A stretch of 64,000 bases of DNA from Streptomyces olivochromogenes (GTDB lineage Bacteria; Actinomycetota; Actinomycetes; Streptomycetales; Streptomycetaceae): the NCBI RefSeq assembly GCF_021538895.1, contig NZ_JADDRL010000017.1:52258-116257 (forward strand), given 5' to 3'. The notes under the pieces were generated by a model that saw only the letters and a program-made list of their open reading frames with translations, made no database searches and was not told where the DNA came from. Shown here one piece after another: positions 33,897-42,668 of this stretch (position 1 is its first letter; every line of letters starts with the position of its first letter). The translations under genes were made by a program, and so were the position numbers.

Positions 33897-35483
33897 ATGT
33901 CGCACCGTCCGTTCCCCGGCCGCCGCAGCGTCCTGCGGGGCTCTTTGGCCGCTTCGGCGGCCCTGACCCTGCCCACCGCCCTCGGCGCGGCACCGGCATT
34001 CGCCCTGTCCGGGCGCCCCAAGGCGGGCTGGGGCGTGCAGGCGGGCGACGTGACCTCGGACTCCGGCCTGGTGTGGGTGCGCTCGGACCGGCCGGCCCGG
34101 GTGATCGTGGAGACCTCGGCCACCGAGTCGTTCCGCAACCCCCACCGCCGGCACGGTCCGCTGCTGGACGCGGACACCGACTTCACCGGCACCACCCGGC
34201 TGTGCGGGCTGCCGTCCGGCGAGCAGATCCACTACCGCGTGCTGCTCGCCGACCCGGACGACCCGCGTCGCACCGGCGAGCCGGTGACGGGCACCTTCCG
34301 CACCGTCTCCCCGCGCCGCCGCGAGGGCGTGCGCTTCCTGTGGTCCGGCGACCTGGCGGGCCAGGGCTGGGGCATCAACCCCGACTTCGGCGGCTACCGG
34401 ATCTACGACGCGATGGCGAGGCTCGACCCCGACTTCTTCATCTGCAGCGGCGACAACGTCTACGCCGACGGCCCGATCTCGGCCACGCAGGCCCTGCCGG
34501 ACGGGAGCACCTGGCGGAACATCACCACCGAGGAGAAGTCCAAGGTCGCCGAGACCCTGGCCGAGTTCCGCGGCAACTTCCGCTACAACCTGCTGGACGA
34601 GAACCTCAAGCGGTTCAACGCGCAGGTCCCGTCGATCATCCAGTGGGACGACCACGAGGTGCGCAACAACTGGTACCCGGGCGAGGTGATCGCCGACACG
34701 GACGCCCGGTACACCGAGAAGAGCGTCGACGTGCTGGCTTCGCGCGCCCGGCGGGCGTTCAGCGAGTACTTCCCGATCTCGACCCTGCGTCCGGGCGCGA
34801 AGGAGGGCCGGGTGCACCGCGTGCACCACCACGGCCCGCTGCTGGACGTGTTCGTCCTCGACATGCGCACCTACCGCAACGCCAACTCCCCCGACAACCA
34901 GACGGTGGACCCGCAGGGCATCCTCGGCCGCGAGCAGCTGGAGTGGCTCAAGCGGGAGCTGTCCCGCTCGCGCGCGGTGTGGAAGGTGATCGCCGCCGAC
35001 ATGCCGCTCGGCCTGGTCGTGCCGGACCCGATGGAGGGCAAGCCGAACTTCGAGGCGGTGGCGCAGGGCGACCCCGGCGCCCCGCTGGGCCGTGAGCTCC
35101 AGATCGCCGAGCTGCTGCGGTACATCAAGCACAGCCGGATCACCGGCATGGTGTGGCTGACGGCCGACGTGCACCACACCTCCGCCCAGCACTACCAGCC
35201 GTCGCGGGCCGCCTTCACCGACTTCGAGCCGTTCTGGGAGTTCGTCTCCGGCCCGCTGAACGCCGGTGCGTTCCCGGCCAGCGCGCTGGACAACACCTTC
35301 GGTCCGGAGCGGGTGTTCGTGAAGGCGCCGACGGCGGCGAACGTCTCGCCCGCCGGCGGCTACCAGTTCTTCGGCGAGGTCGACATCGACGGCCACAGCG
35401 GCGAGCTGACCGTGCGGCTGCGCGAGCAGGACGGCACCGTGCTGTTCACCCAGACGCTGCAGCCGGGCCGGGTCGGCCAGTAA
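33897..35483 (+). CDS. phoD: PhoD-type alkaline phosphatase/phosphodiesterase, Tat-exported
   Basis: A 528-residue extracellular phosphatase. The N-terminus has a twin-arginine signal (GRRSVLRGSLAASAAL, cleavage likely after AFA near residue 37), then the PhoD N-terminal domain (WGVQAGDVTSDSGLVWVRSDRPAR) and the metallophosphatase core with ICSGDNVYAD, QWDDHEVRNNW and WLTADVHHT, which bind the Fe/Ca centre. The ATG at 33897 follows a GGAGG site; a GTG 18 bp upstream is less likely. It releases phosphate from esters or teichoic acid under phosphate limitation. A strong terminator follows. Confidence 0.93.
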   Translation: MSHRPFPGRRSVLRGSLAASAALTLPTALGAAPAFALSGRPKAGWGVQAGDVTSDSGLVWVRSDRPARVIVETSATESFRNPHRRHGPLLDADTDFTGTTRLCGLPSGEQIHYRVLLADPDDPRRTGEPVTGTFRTVSPRRREGVRFLWSGDLAGQGWGINPDFGGYRIYDAMARLDPDFFICSGDNVYADGPISATQALPDGSTWRNITTEEKSKVAETLAEFRGNFRYNLLDENLKRFNAQVPSIIQWDDHEVRNNWYPGEVIADTDARYTEKSVDVLASRARRAFSEYFPISTLRPGAKEGRVHRVHHHGPLLDVFVLDMRTYRNANSPDNQTVDPQGILGREQLEWLKRELSRSRAVWKVIAADMPLGLVVPDPMEGKPNFEAVAQGDPGAPLGRELQIAELLRYIKHSRITGMVWLTADVHHTSAQHYQPSRAAFTDFEPFWEFVSGPLNAGAFPASALDNTFGPERVFVKAPTAANVSPAGGYQFFGEVDIDGHSGELTVRLREQDGTVLFTQTLQPGRVGQ

Positions 35484-35501
35484 CTCCCGTACGCTTCACC
35501 T

Positions 35502-35538
35502 GTGCCGCGCACCGGCGTCATCCCCCGGTGCGCGGCAC
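35502..35538 (+). terminator. terminator after phoD
   Basis: GTGCCGCGCACCGG (35502-35515) and CCGGTGCGCGGCAC (35525-35538) pair perfectly over 14 bp with a 9-nt loop, beginning 18 bp after the stop codon. It ends the phoD transcript ahead of the SWIM gene. Confidence 0.8.
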
Positions 35539-35625
35539 CTTCACATCCGCCCCCAACTCGCCGTGCCGGGGCGCGTTTTCGCAGGTCAGGGCCGATTGTC
35601 AGTGGTCGCCTCTACGGTTTTCCCC

Positions 35626-37044
35626 ATGACGCGATCTGTACAGGCCGTGGCCTATCGACGACCCTCCGTGCTCGAATCCGCCGCGGACGGACGCCACCTC
35701 GGACTCGAAACCTCCCGGGGTGCGACGCCCACGGGTGTCGAGGACCATCCGCGGTTCTTCGCGGGCTTTCTGACCTCGCCCCAGGTGGCCGCCGCCGGGC
35801 TGCTCGCGGTGGCCGACGTGGCCGCCGCGCGGTACTACCAGCCGCAGCTGCGCGCCTCGCTCGACCCGGTGGTGACGGGCAACGGCGACCGGCTGCGCTT
35901 CGAGTCCTTCTCCGGCTGCGGCGGGGTCTACGCACGCCTGGACGTCCTCGGCCCCGGCCTGGACGGCGACGAGGTCGGTCACGGGACGACGAACGTCGAC
36001 GTCAACAACCCGCTGCGCGAGGCCCTGTCCCGCATCGGCACCGACGACCCGCTCCACCTGCGGGTCGGCCCGGAGGAGCTGACCGTCACCACGCTGGACG
36101 GCCCGGTGGTGGAGAAGAAGGTGCCGCTGCCGGACCGGTGGCTGCGTGGCTTCGCCGAGGCCCAGGTCATAGCGGCCGGGTTCGACCTGCGGGCCGAGCT
36201 GCCCGCGGACGAGGCGGTGCGGTTCCTGCGCAGTCTGCCGCGCTCCGGCGGGGCGCGGCGCGGCGCGGGCGGTCCGCGCTGGGTGGTACCGGTGGGCGGC
36301 GGGCTGCGGCCGACGACCCGGCCGGTGCCGGGCGCGGTGTGCCTGCCGGGACCGGAGCGGCTGGTCGCGCTCCAGCGGGTGCTGCGGCACGCGACGGCCC
36401 TGCGGGTGTACGGCCCGGCGCTCACCGGCGCCGGTGCGGGGGCCGGCGCCACGGCAGCCGCCTGGGAAGCCGTGCTCCCGGGCATGCGGCTCACGCTCAC
36501 GCTGTCGCCGGACGCCTCGCGCGGCTTCTCCGGCGAGGGCGGCGTCCTGGACGCGCTGGCCACCGACGAGGCCGCCGAGGACGCGGAGCTGATCGAGGTG
36601 CTGCTCGCGTGGGAGCCGCGCGTCGACGTCGCCGACCTCGCGGCGGGCTCCGGTCTCACCGCGGAGCGGGTCCGCGCGGCCCTGGTCCGCCTCGGCACCT
36701 CCGGGCGCGTCGGCTACGACACGGCGGAGGCGGCCTACTTCCACCGGGAGCTGCCGTACGACGCCGAGCGCGTCGAGCGCCACAATCCGCGGCTGCGCTC
36801 GGCCCACGCGCTGGTGGACGCGGGCGCGGTCGTGCTGGACGGGCCCCTGGGGACGGTGACCGCCGAGGACGGGCATGTGCACCGGGTGCGGGACGAGGCG
36901 GGGGTGCTCAGCTGCAGCTGCGTGTGGTGGGCGAAGTACCGGGGCGGGCGCGGGCCGTGCAAGCACGCGCTGGCGGTGCGGATGGTGCGGCGGGGCGCCG
37001 CGGTGGAGCGGGGACTGGCGGGAATCGACGGGGGTGTGCGATGA
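35626..37044 (+). CDS. SWIM zinc finger domain protein
   Basis: A 472-residue protein with a C-terminal SWIM zinc finger: CSCVWWAKYRGGRGPCKHAL (about 439-458) matches the CxC...CxH pattern. Upstream is a helical region with a winged-helix-like stretch (VADLAAGSGLTAERVRAALVRLGTSGRVGYD, about 340-370). SWIM domains bind DNA or protein. The N-terminal ~330 residues match no family I can name. The ATG at 35626 is preferred over an upstream GTG frame. The stop overlaps the start of the DUF6493 gene as ATGA, so the two proteins probably act as a complex. Confidence 0.88.
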   Translation: MTRSVQAVAYRRPSVLESAADGRHLGLETSRGATPTGVEDHPRFFAGFLTSPQVAAAGLLAVADVAAARYYQPQLRASLDPVVTGNGDRLRFESFSGCGGVYARLDVLGPGLDGDEVGHGTTNVDVNNPLREALSRIGTDDPLHLRVGPEELTVTTLDGPVVEKKVPLPDRWLRGFAEAQVIAAGFDLRAELPADEAVRFLRSLPRSGGARRGAGGPRWVVPVGGGLRPTTRPVPGAVCLPGPERLVALQRVLRHATALRVYGPALTGAGAGAGATAAAWEAVLPGMRLTLTLSPDASRGFSGEGGVLDALATDEAAEDAELIEVLLAWEPRVDVADLAAGSGLTAERVRAALVRLGTSGRVGYDTAEAAYFHRELPYDAERVERHNPRLRSAHALVDAGAVVLDGPLGTVTAEDGHVHRVRDEAGVLSCSCVWWAKYRGGRGPCKHALAVRMVRRGAAVERGLAGIDGGVR

Positions 37045-39716
37045 GTTCGCTGCTGGAAGCGGTACGGGCGGGGCGTACGGACGAGGCGCTGCGTCTGGTG
37101 GAGAGGATGACGGACGCCGAACGGCGGGCGGCCCTGCCGGAGTTGAAGGAGCTGCGCAAGGAGCTGCGGACCGCGCCGTGGGAGAGGGCGACCCGCCGGG
37201 CGCATCCCACGCTGCACGTGGCCGGGGCCGCGTGCCACACCGGCGCCGCGGCGGCCGCGAGCTGGCTCTCGGCGGCCGACATGCGCTGGTCGCAGGCGCC
37301 CGCCGAGAAGCTGCTGCGCGCCTTGAAGGACCGTGACACCGCGTGGCAGGCCCAGGTGGCGCGGCGGCTGGCCCAGCGTCCCGTGTCCGCGGGCGTGCGG
37401 TACGAGCTGATGTCCGGGCTGGTGCACCGCTCAGGCTGCGACGTCCCGGTGACCGACGCCTATGTGATCGGCTGGTTCCAGCACGTCTTCGGCTCCCGGC
37501 ACGGCACCCTTCTCGACCGGCTGCGCGGGGAGCAGGACCTGGCGCCGCTGGTGGCCGGCCTGTTCGAGCTCACCGATCTGCGGGAGATCCGCTGGCTGTT
37601 CGGTGACGGTCCGGGCTCGTGGCAGAGCGCCCTCGCGGGGCTCACCCGGGAAGGGCTGCTGGACCGCGCCGCGATGGTCGACGCCTGTGTCGCCCGGCTG
37701 CTGCGCGGTGGCGGTCCCACCGACCACCGCGTCTTCCTCCCGCTGCTGATCGAGCTCGGCCTCACCCGGGACGAGGAGCGGGAGCGGACGGCCGACTGGA
37801 CCGCCCTGGCCCGGGATGCCGCCTCCCCCGTCGCCGCGCACGCCCAGTCGGTGCTCGCCGCACTGGCGCTGGACGGGGAGCTGACCTCACGGCAGCTGGC
37901 CGAGGTCTCCGAAGCGGTGCTGTTCCGCCCGGAGAGGAAGCTCGTGCGGGCCCAGCTGGTGCTGCTCGGCAAGGTGCTCTCCCGCGACGGGTCCGGGGCG
38001 GCCGAGCTGCTCCCGGTGGTGGCGCAGGCGTTCGGGCACGAGGACACGCAGTTGCAGGAGCGCGCGCTCAAGCTGGTCGAACGCCATGCGAAGCGACTCG
38101 ACTCCGACGCCCTGCGGCACGAACTCGCCTACGCCGTGGAACAGTTGACTCCCGCTCTGCGCAGCCGGGCGGTGGACGCCCTGGGCCTGCCCGCCGTGGA
38201 CCGGGCACCGGAGACGTACGAGGAGGTGCTTCCGCCCGTCCCCGAGCCGGTGACTCTCGCGCCGGCGCCGAGCACGGCCGTCGAACTCGCCGAAGAGGTG
38301 AACGCCCTGCTGGCCTCCGACGGTGACGTGGCCGCGTTCGAGCGGGCACTGGACGGTCTGGTGCGGCATGCGTACCAGGACCGGGACGCCCTGCTCGACG
38401 CGCTCGACCCGGTGATCCGGCGCCGCTGGTGGCATCAGCAGGACGGCACGCACCTGCGGCACGAGGAGCCGTACCTCACCGGCGCGCACCACGGGTTCCA
38501 CCGCACGGGGGACGGCCTCGACCTCCTGCTGGCGACGCTGCGCGGCGCGGTGCGGACCGCCACGCTCCACGCGGCGGTCCAGCCCGGTTCGGCCGGCCAG
38601 AACTGCGTGCACCGCGCGCTGTCCCGGGCGTTCGACGCCCGGCTCAACGAGGTGGCGTACCGGCTGCACACCGACCCGCTGCCGTTGCTGCTGTCGACGC
38701 CGACCTGGAGCACGGGTCTGCTGGAGCCGGATGAGCTGGTGGAACGGCTCGACACCTACCGGAGCCTGGGCGCCCGGGTCTCGGCGGCCGACTTCGCGCA
38801 GGCGCTGCTACGGGTGCGCCGCGAGGACCGGACGGCGGCCGGCGCCGCGGCTCGGCGGGCGGCGGCGCTCGGCACCCAGGAGGGCACGCGGCTCGCCCGT
38901 TGGCTGACCGCCGAGGGTCCCGAACTGCCGTCGACCCGGCGGCGCACCGCGGGCGCGCGGATCGTGATCGAGGCCGGTGAACTGCCGGAGCTGGGCGAGG
39001 ACTTCCCCGAGGAGTTCCGGGCACTCGGCAGACCGGTGACCGCGTTCGGGGCGAATCACTACTGCTACCACGGGAGCGCCGGGATGGGGCAGCACTGGCT
39101 GGCGTTGCTCCCGGAGCGGCGTGAGCTGGTGGCCGTGCGGATGGTGCAGGACCTGTCCCACGCGGCGGTGGACGACAGCCGGGGTGACGTGCCGGCCCTG
39201 CCGCTGCTCGCGGAGTCGGGCGGGGCGGCGGGCGAGAGCGTGCACCGGTGCGTGGCGTACGGACTCGGCGCGCGGCAGGCGGAGGACCGGCTCGCGGCCG
39301 TGGACGCGCTGCTGGTGCTCGCCGCGCGCGGACAGCTCGACGCGGCGCGGCTGGGCGCGGACCTGGGCGAGCTCGCCCGGCGCGGCCTGGTCAAACCCCT
39401 CCGGCTCGCCGACTCGGCCCGGACTGCGGCGGCCACGGGGGCGAACGCGACGATCTGGGGGATGCTCCGGCACACCCTGCCGGTGCTGCTGGCGGATCTG
39501 GCGATGCCCGATGCCACGACCCGTGCGCCCCTGCCGGCGCGTGGGCTCGGGGAGTTGCTGGGTGTCGCGGCCGAGTGCGCCGAGCGGTCCGGGGCGCGTG
39601 GCGAGCTGCCGTACCTCGGGCAGGCCGCCGCCAGGACCGGTTCGTCCCGGCTGGTCACCGAGGCCCGGCGGCTGCGGGACGCGCTGGCCGAGAAGGAGGA
39701 GAAGGCGGCGGCGTAA
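37041..39716 (+). CDS. DUF6493-type large alpha-helical protein
   Basis: An 891-residue, cytoplasmic, almost entirely helical protein, rich in Leu/Ala/Arg repeats of about 35-40 residues that look like a HEAT-like solenoid (for example LKLVERHAKRLDSDALRHELAYAVEQLTPALRSRAVDAL at about 346-384). A C-terminal segment (NHYCYHGSAGMGQHWLALLPERRELVAVRM, about 674-703) is more globular. I recall this as the DUF6493 family found beside SWIM proteins in actinobacteria; no activity is known. No catalytic motif or P-loop is visible. Translationally coupled to the SWIM gene through ATGA. Confidence 0.82.
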   Translation: MSSLLEAVRAGRTDEALRLVERMTDAERRAALPELKELRKELRTAPWERATRRAHPTLHVAGAACHTGAAAAASWLSAADMRWSQAPAEKLLRALKDRDTAWQAQVARRLAQRPVSAGVRYELMSGLVHRSGCDVPVTDAYVIGWFQHVFGSRHGTLLDRLRGEQDLAPLVAGLFELTDLREIRWLFGDGPGSWQSALAGLTREGLLDRAAMVDACVARLLRGGGPTDHRVFLPLLIELGLTRDEERERTADWTALARDAASPVAAHAQSVLAALALDGELTSRQLAEVSEAVLFRPERKLVRAQLVLLGKVLSRDGSGAAELLPVVAQAFGHEDTQLQERALKLVERHAKRLDSDALRHELAYAVEQLTPALRSRAVDALGLPAVDRAPETYEEVLPPVPEPVTLAPAPSTAVELAEEVNALLASDGDVAAFERALDGLVRHAYQDRDALLDALDPVIRRRWWHQQDGTHLRHEEPYLTGAHHGFHRTGDGLDLLLATLRGAVRTATLHAAVQPGSAGQNCVHRALSRAFDARLNEVAYRLHTDPLPLLLSTPTWSTGLLEPDELVERLDTYRSLGARVSAADFAQALLRVRREDRTAAGAAARRAAALGTQEGTRLARWLTAEGPELPSTRRRTAGARIVIEAGELPELGEDFPEEFRALGRPVTAFGANHYCYHGSAGMGQHWLALLPERRELVAVRMVQDLSHAAVDDSRGDVPALPLLAESGGAAGESVHRCVAYGLGARQAEDRLAAVDALLVLAARGQLDAARLGADLGELARRGLVKPLRLADSARTAAATGANATIWGMLRHTLPVLLADLAMPDATTRAPLPARGLGELLGVAAECAERSGARGELPYLGQAAARTGSSRLVTEARRLRDALAEKEEKAAA

Positions 39717-39857
39717 ACCGTACGGCGGCGTGGGTCAAGAGCCGGACTGCGCCATGATCATTTAGTAGAAAGAGCAATAAAAGGGGCGGAAGCATGCTTT
39801 ACCCATCGGTCACAAGACGTTCGTGATCACGCAACACCCTTCCTTCACAGTGGCTGC

Positions 39858-41306
39858 ATGAATCGAGGAATGTCTGATGTGACGCGGGCGAAGCATGGGC
39901 GTCCCGTGCACCACTGGCGGCGGGACGTCGTCGAACTCGCCGCCGTCTTCACGGCCGTCGCGGTGGCGGACGGCGTGGCGAACCTGATCGGGCACGGGCC
40001 GAACGGTCCGGCGCTGCTGGTGATCTCGGCGATCGCCCTGGCCGCGACGGCGGGTTTCCACACATGGTGGGCACGGCGCCACGGTCACGCACCGCCGACG
40101 AGCGATACCGGCGCCCGGCCGCCCGCCGAGGTGCGGCAGGCCGGGCCGTCCGACGGACCCGCGGCGACGCGCGGGGCCGCGGCCGGGGCGAGCGCGCTGT
40201 GGCGGATGCGGACGACGGTGAAGGACGCGCCGGGCTCGCTGGCGACGCTGTGCACGGCGCTGGCCGGGCAGCGGGTCGACATCCTGAGCCTGCAGACGCA
40301 TCCGCTCGCCGAGGGCACCGTGGACGAGTTCCTGCTGCGGGCCCCGGGTGAGCTGGCGGCGGCGGAGATCAGCCGGGCGGTCGCGGTGGCCGGGGGCACG
40401 AGCACCTGGATCGAGCGGGCCGACGCGCACGACCTGGTGGACGCACCGACCCGGGTGCTGGGTCTCGCCACGCGGACCGCGCTGGACGCGGCGGAACTCC
40501 CGTTGGCGCTGCGGCAGTTGCTGGGGCGGTGCACCATCCGCTCGCTGCCCGCCAAGCCGGTCGGCGGCGGTCGCCCACCGGCGGAGGTGCCGGTCGAGGG
40601 CGTGCTCGAGGACACCGTCATGCGGCTGCGGGCGCCGGAAGGCGGCGTGATCACCGTGGAGCGGCCGTATCTGCCGTTCACGCCGACCGAGTTCGCGCGG
40701 GCGCGGGCGCTGGTGGAGCTGGACGCCCGGCTCGGCCCGCGCATCCCGCGCAGCCAGGACGTGCTGACACTGCCCGAGGGCAACGCGATCACGGTGCGCC
40801 GGGCCGACACGCGGGACGTGCCGGCGGCGAAGGCGATGCAGGAACGGTGCTCGCCCCGGACGCTCGCCATGCGCTACCACGGGCCGGTCGGCGACGCGGA
40901 GCGCTATCTGAACCACCTGCTCAGCCCGCGCTTCGGGCGGACCCTGGCGGTACAGACCGCGTCCGGCCGCGTCGTCGGCCTCGGCCATCTGCTGTGGGAC
41001 GGCGACGAGACGGAGGTCGCCCTGCTGATCGAGGACGAATGGCAGCGGCGCGGCATCGGCGGCGAGCTGCTGGGCCGACTGGTGGCGATGGCGGTCGAGG
41101 CGGGCTGCGAGAGCGTGTACGCCGTGACGCAGGCGTCCAACACCGGCATGGTCGCCGCGATGCGCGCCCTGGGTCTCCCCCTCGACTACCAGATCGAGGA
41201 GGGCACGCTGGTCATCACGGCCCGGCTGGACGCCACCCCGGTCTGCTCCCGGCTGCCGTACGACGGCAGGCAGGAGCAGTTCGGCGGGCCGGTCGGCCGG
41301 GACTGA
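39858..41306 (+). CDS. Membrane-anchored ACT-GNAT protein (candidate lysine acetyltransferase)
   Basis: A 482-residue three-part protein. Residues about 22-71 hold two hydrophobic segments (VVELAAVFTAVAVADGVANL and ALLVISAIALAATAGF) that should anchor it to the membrane. Residues about 114-185 form an ACT-like domain (MRTTVKDAPGSLATLCTALAGQRVDILSLQTHP). The C-terminal GNAT (about 308-460) has WQRRGIGGELLGRL as the acetyl-CoA loop and TQASNTGMVAAMRALGLPLDY as its end. ACT-GNAT proteins of actinomycetes can be amino-acid-gated protein acetyltransferases. The start is uncertain: no clear ribosome site precedes 39858 and 39870 is an alternative. Confidence 0.82.
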   Translation: MNRGMSDVTRAKHGRPVHHWRRDVVELAAVFTAVAVADGVANLIGHGPNGPALLVISAIALAATAGFHTWWARRHGHAPPTSDTGARPPAEVRQAGPSDGPAATRGAAAGASALWRMRTTVKDAPGSLATLCTALAGQRVDILSLQTHPLAEGTVDEFLLRAPGELAAAEISRAVAVAGGTSTWIERADAHDLVDAPTRVLGLATRTALDAAELPLALRQLLGRCTIRSLPAKPVGGGRPPAEVPVEGVLEDTVMRLRAPEGGVITVERPYLPFTPTEFARARALVELDARLGPRIPRSQDVLTLPEGNAITVRRADTRDVPAAKAMQERCSPRTLAMRYHGPVGDAERYLNHLLSPRFGRTLAVQTASGRVVGLGHLLWDGDETEVALLIEDEWQRRGIGGELLGRLVAMAVEAGCESVYAVTQASNTGMVAAMRALGLPLDYQIEEGTLVITARLDATPVCSRLPYDGRQEQFGGPVGRD

Positions 41307-41335
41307 CCGGGCGAGGGGACACCTGAGCGCACCAA

Positions 41336-41361
41336 GGCCCGGCGGCGACGTCCGCCGGGCC
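41336..41361. terminator. terminator between the ACT-GNAT and trans-sulfuration genes
   Basis: GGCCCGGCGG (41336-41345) and CCGCCGGGCC (41352-41361) form a perfect 10-bp stem with a 6-nt loop, and a second CCGCCGGGCC copy follows at 41371. The genes on both sides converge on it, so it likely works in both directions. Confidence 0.75.
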
Positions 41362-41393
41362 GTCGCGCGTCCGCCGGGCCCCCTCGCCGGGAC

Positions 41394-42599
41394 TCAGCGC
41401 ATGGCCTCCTGAAGCCGCGCCCCGGGCACCGCCACCGGGGTCTCCCCCAGGGCCGCGTCCAGGTCCGCCCACAGATCCTCGACGTCCTCCAGCCCGACCG
41501 ACATCCGCAGCAGCCGGTCGCTCACCCCGGCGCCGCGCCGGTCGGCGGCGTCCACGATGCGGTGGCTGATGGACGCCGGATGCTGGATGAGGGTGTCGAC
41601 ACTGCCCAGGCTCACGGCCGGGGTGATCAACCGGACCCCGGCGATGACCTCGTGCGGGTCCCCGTGGACCTCGAAGGCGATCATCGCGCCGCCGAGCCGC
41701 GGATAGCGGACGCGGGCGACGCGCGGGTCGGCGGCGAGCCGCCGGGCCAGCTCGGCGGCGGTCGCGGAGGCGGCCCGCACCCGGATGGGCAGCGTGGACA
41801 GGCCCCGCAGCAGCAGATAGCCGGCCAGCGGATGCAGCACCCCGCCGGTGGCGAACCGTATCTGCCGCAGCTGCCGCGCGAACTCCTCGTCGCAGGCCAC
41901 CACGCCGGCCAGCACATCTCCGTGCCCGCCGAGGTACTTGGTGGCGCTGTGCAGCACGAGCCGGGCGCCGTGTTCGGCCGGGCGCTGGAGCACGGGCGTG
42001 GCGAAGGTGTTGTCGGCGAGCAGCGGTACGGAGCCGCAGGCGTGGGCGATGGCCCGCAGGTCGAGTTCGGCCAGCGTCGGGTTGGCCGGGGACTCGACCA
42101 TCACCAGCCCGGTGTCCGGGCGCAGCGCGTCCGTGATCCCCGCCGGGTCGGTCCAGGTCACCTCGGTGCCCAGCAGTCCGGCGGTCAGCAGGTGGTCGCT
42201 GCAGCCGTAGAGGGGCCGGACGGCCACGACGTGGCGCAGGCCCGTGGCGGACCGGGCGAGGAGGACCGCGCTCAGGGCCGCCATGCCGCTGGCGAAGGCG
42301 ACCGCCGACTCGGTGCCTTCGAGCCGGGCCAGGGCGGTCTCGAACCGGGCCACGGTCGGATTGCCGAGCCGCCCGTAGACGGGCATCCCGTCCGGCTCGG
42401 CGCCGGTCGAGGCGAAGGCGTCGATCCGGGCGGCCTCCGCACGGCTGTCGTACGAGGGATAGGTGGTGGACAGATCGATCGGCGGGGCGTGCAGTCCCTG
42501 CCGGGCGAGGTCGTCACGGCCGGCGTGCACGGCCTCGGTGGCCAGTGCTCTGGAAGCGGTGCCCACGACGCTGTGGGCACCAGTGCTCGCTGAGTCCAT
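41394..42599 (-). CDS. Trans-sulfuration PLP enzyme (cystathionine/methionine gamma-lyase family)
   Basis: A 401-residue Cys/Met-metabolism PLP enzyme. The N-terminal substrate region YGRLGNPTVARFETALARLEG, FASGMAA (102-108), ESPANPTL, the Asp in LADNTFATP (Asp196), and the PLP lysine HSATKYLGGHGD (Lys221) are all present. It cleaves or exchanges sulfur amino-acid gamma-substituents; cystathionine gamma-lyase and methionine gamma-lyase cannot be told apart here. ATG at 42599. It is divergent from an Lrp regulator only 60 bp away, with a perfect dyad between them, the classic setting for a regulated amino-acid lyase. Confidence 0.9.
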   Translation of the reverse strand: MDSASTGAHSVVGTASRALATEAVHAGRDDLARQGLHAPPIDLSTTYPSYDSRAEAARIDAFASTGAEPDGMPVYGRLGNPTVARFETALARLEGTESAVAFASGMAALSAVLLARSATGLRHVVAVRPLYGCSDHLLTAGLLGTEVTWTDPAGITDALRPDTGLVMVESPANPTLAELDLRAIAHACGSVPLLADNTFATPVLQRPAEHGARLVLHSATKYLGGHGDVLAGVVACDEEFARQLRQIRFATGGVLHPLAGYLLLRGLSTLPIRVRAASATAAELARRLAADPRVARVRYPRLGGAMIAFEVHGDPHEVIAGVRLITPAVSLGSVDTLIQHPASISHRIVDAADRRGAGVSDRLLRMSVGLEDVEDLWADLDAALGETPVAVPGARLQEAMR

Positions 42600-42647
42600 G
42601 GGCGGAAGGGTGAACACCGGACGGGTCACAAGAATCGAACACCGTGC

Positions 42648-42668
42648 TACGTTCGGCCAATGGCCGAA
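42648..42668 (+). promoter_or_regulatory. leaderless promoter and Lrp operator at the lrp start codon
   Basis: TTCGGCCA-A-TGGCCGAA (42652-42668) is a perfect 17-bp dyad whose central A is the first base of the ATG of the Lrp gene. TACGTT at 42648-42653 would be a -10 element placing transcription start at the ATG itself, and no ribosome site precedes the start; a leaderless mRNA repressed by its own product is suggested. The dyad is 53 bp from the divergent lyase start. Confidence 0.5.

Noticed and set aside
42600..42659. GAATCGAAC in the lyase/lrp gap looks like a tRNA T-loop on the minus strand
   Set aside because: The flanking bases do not form a T-stem and no anticodon or acceptor stem can be drawn.
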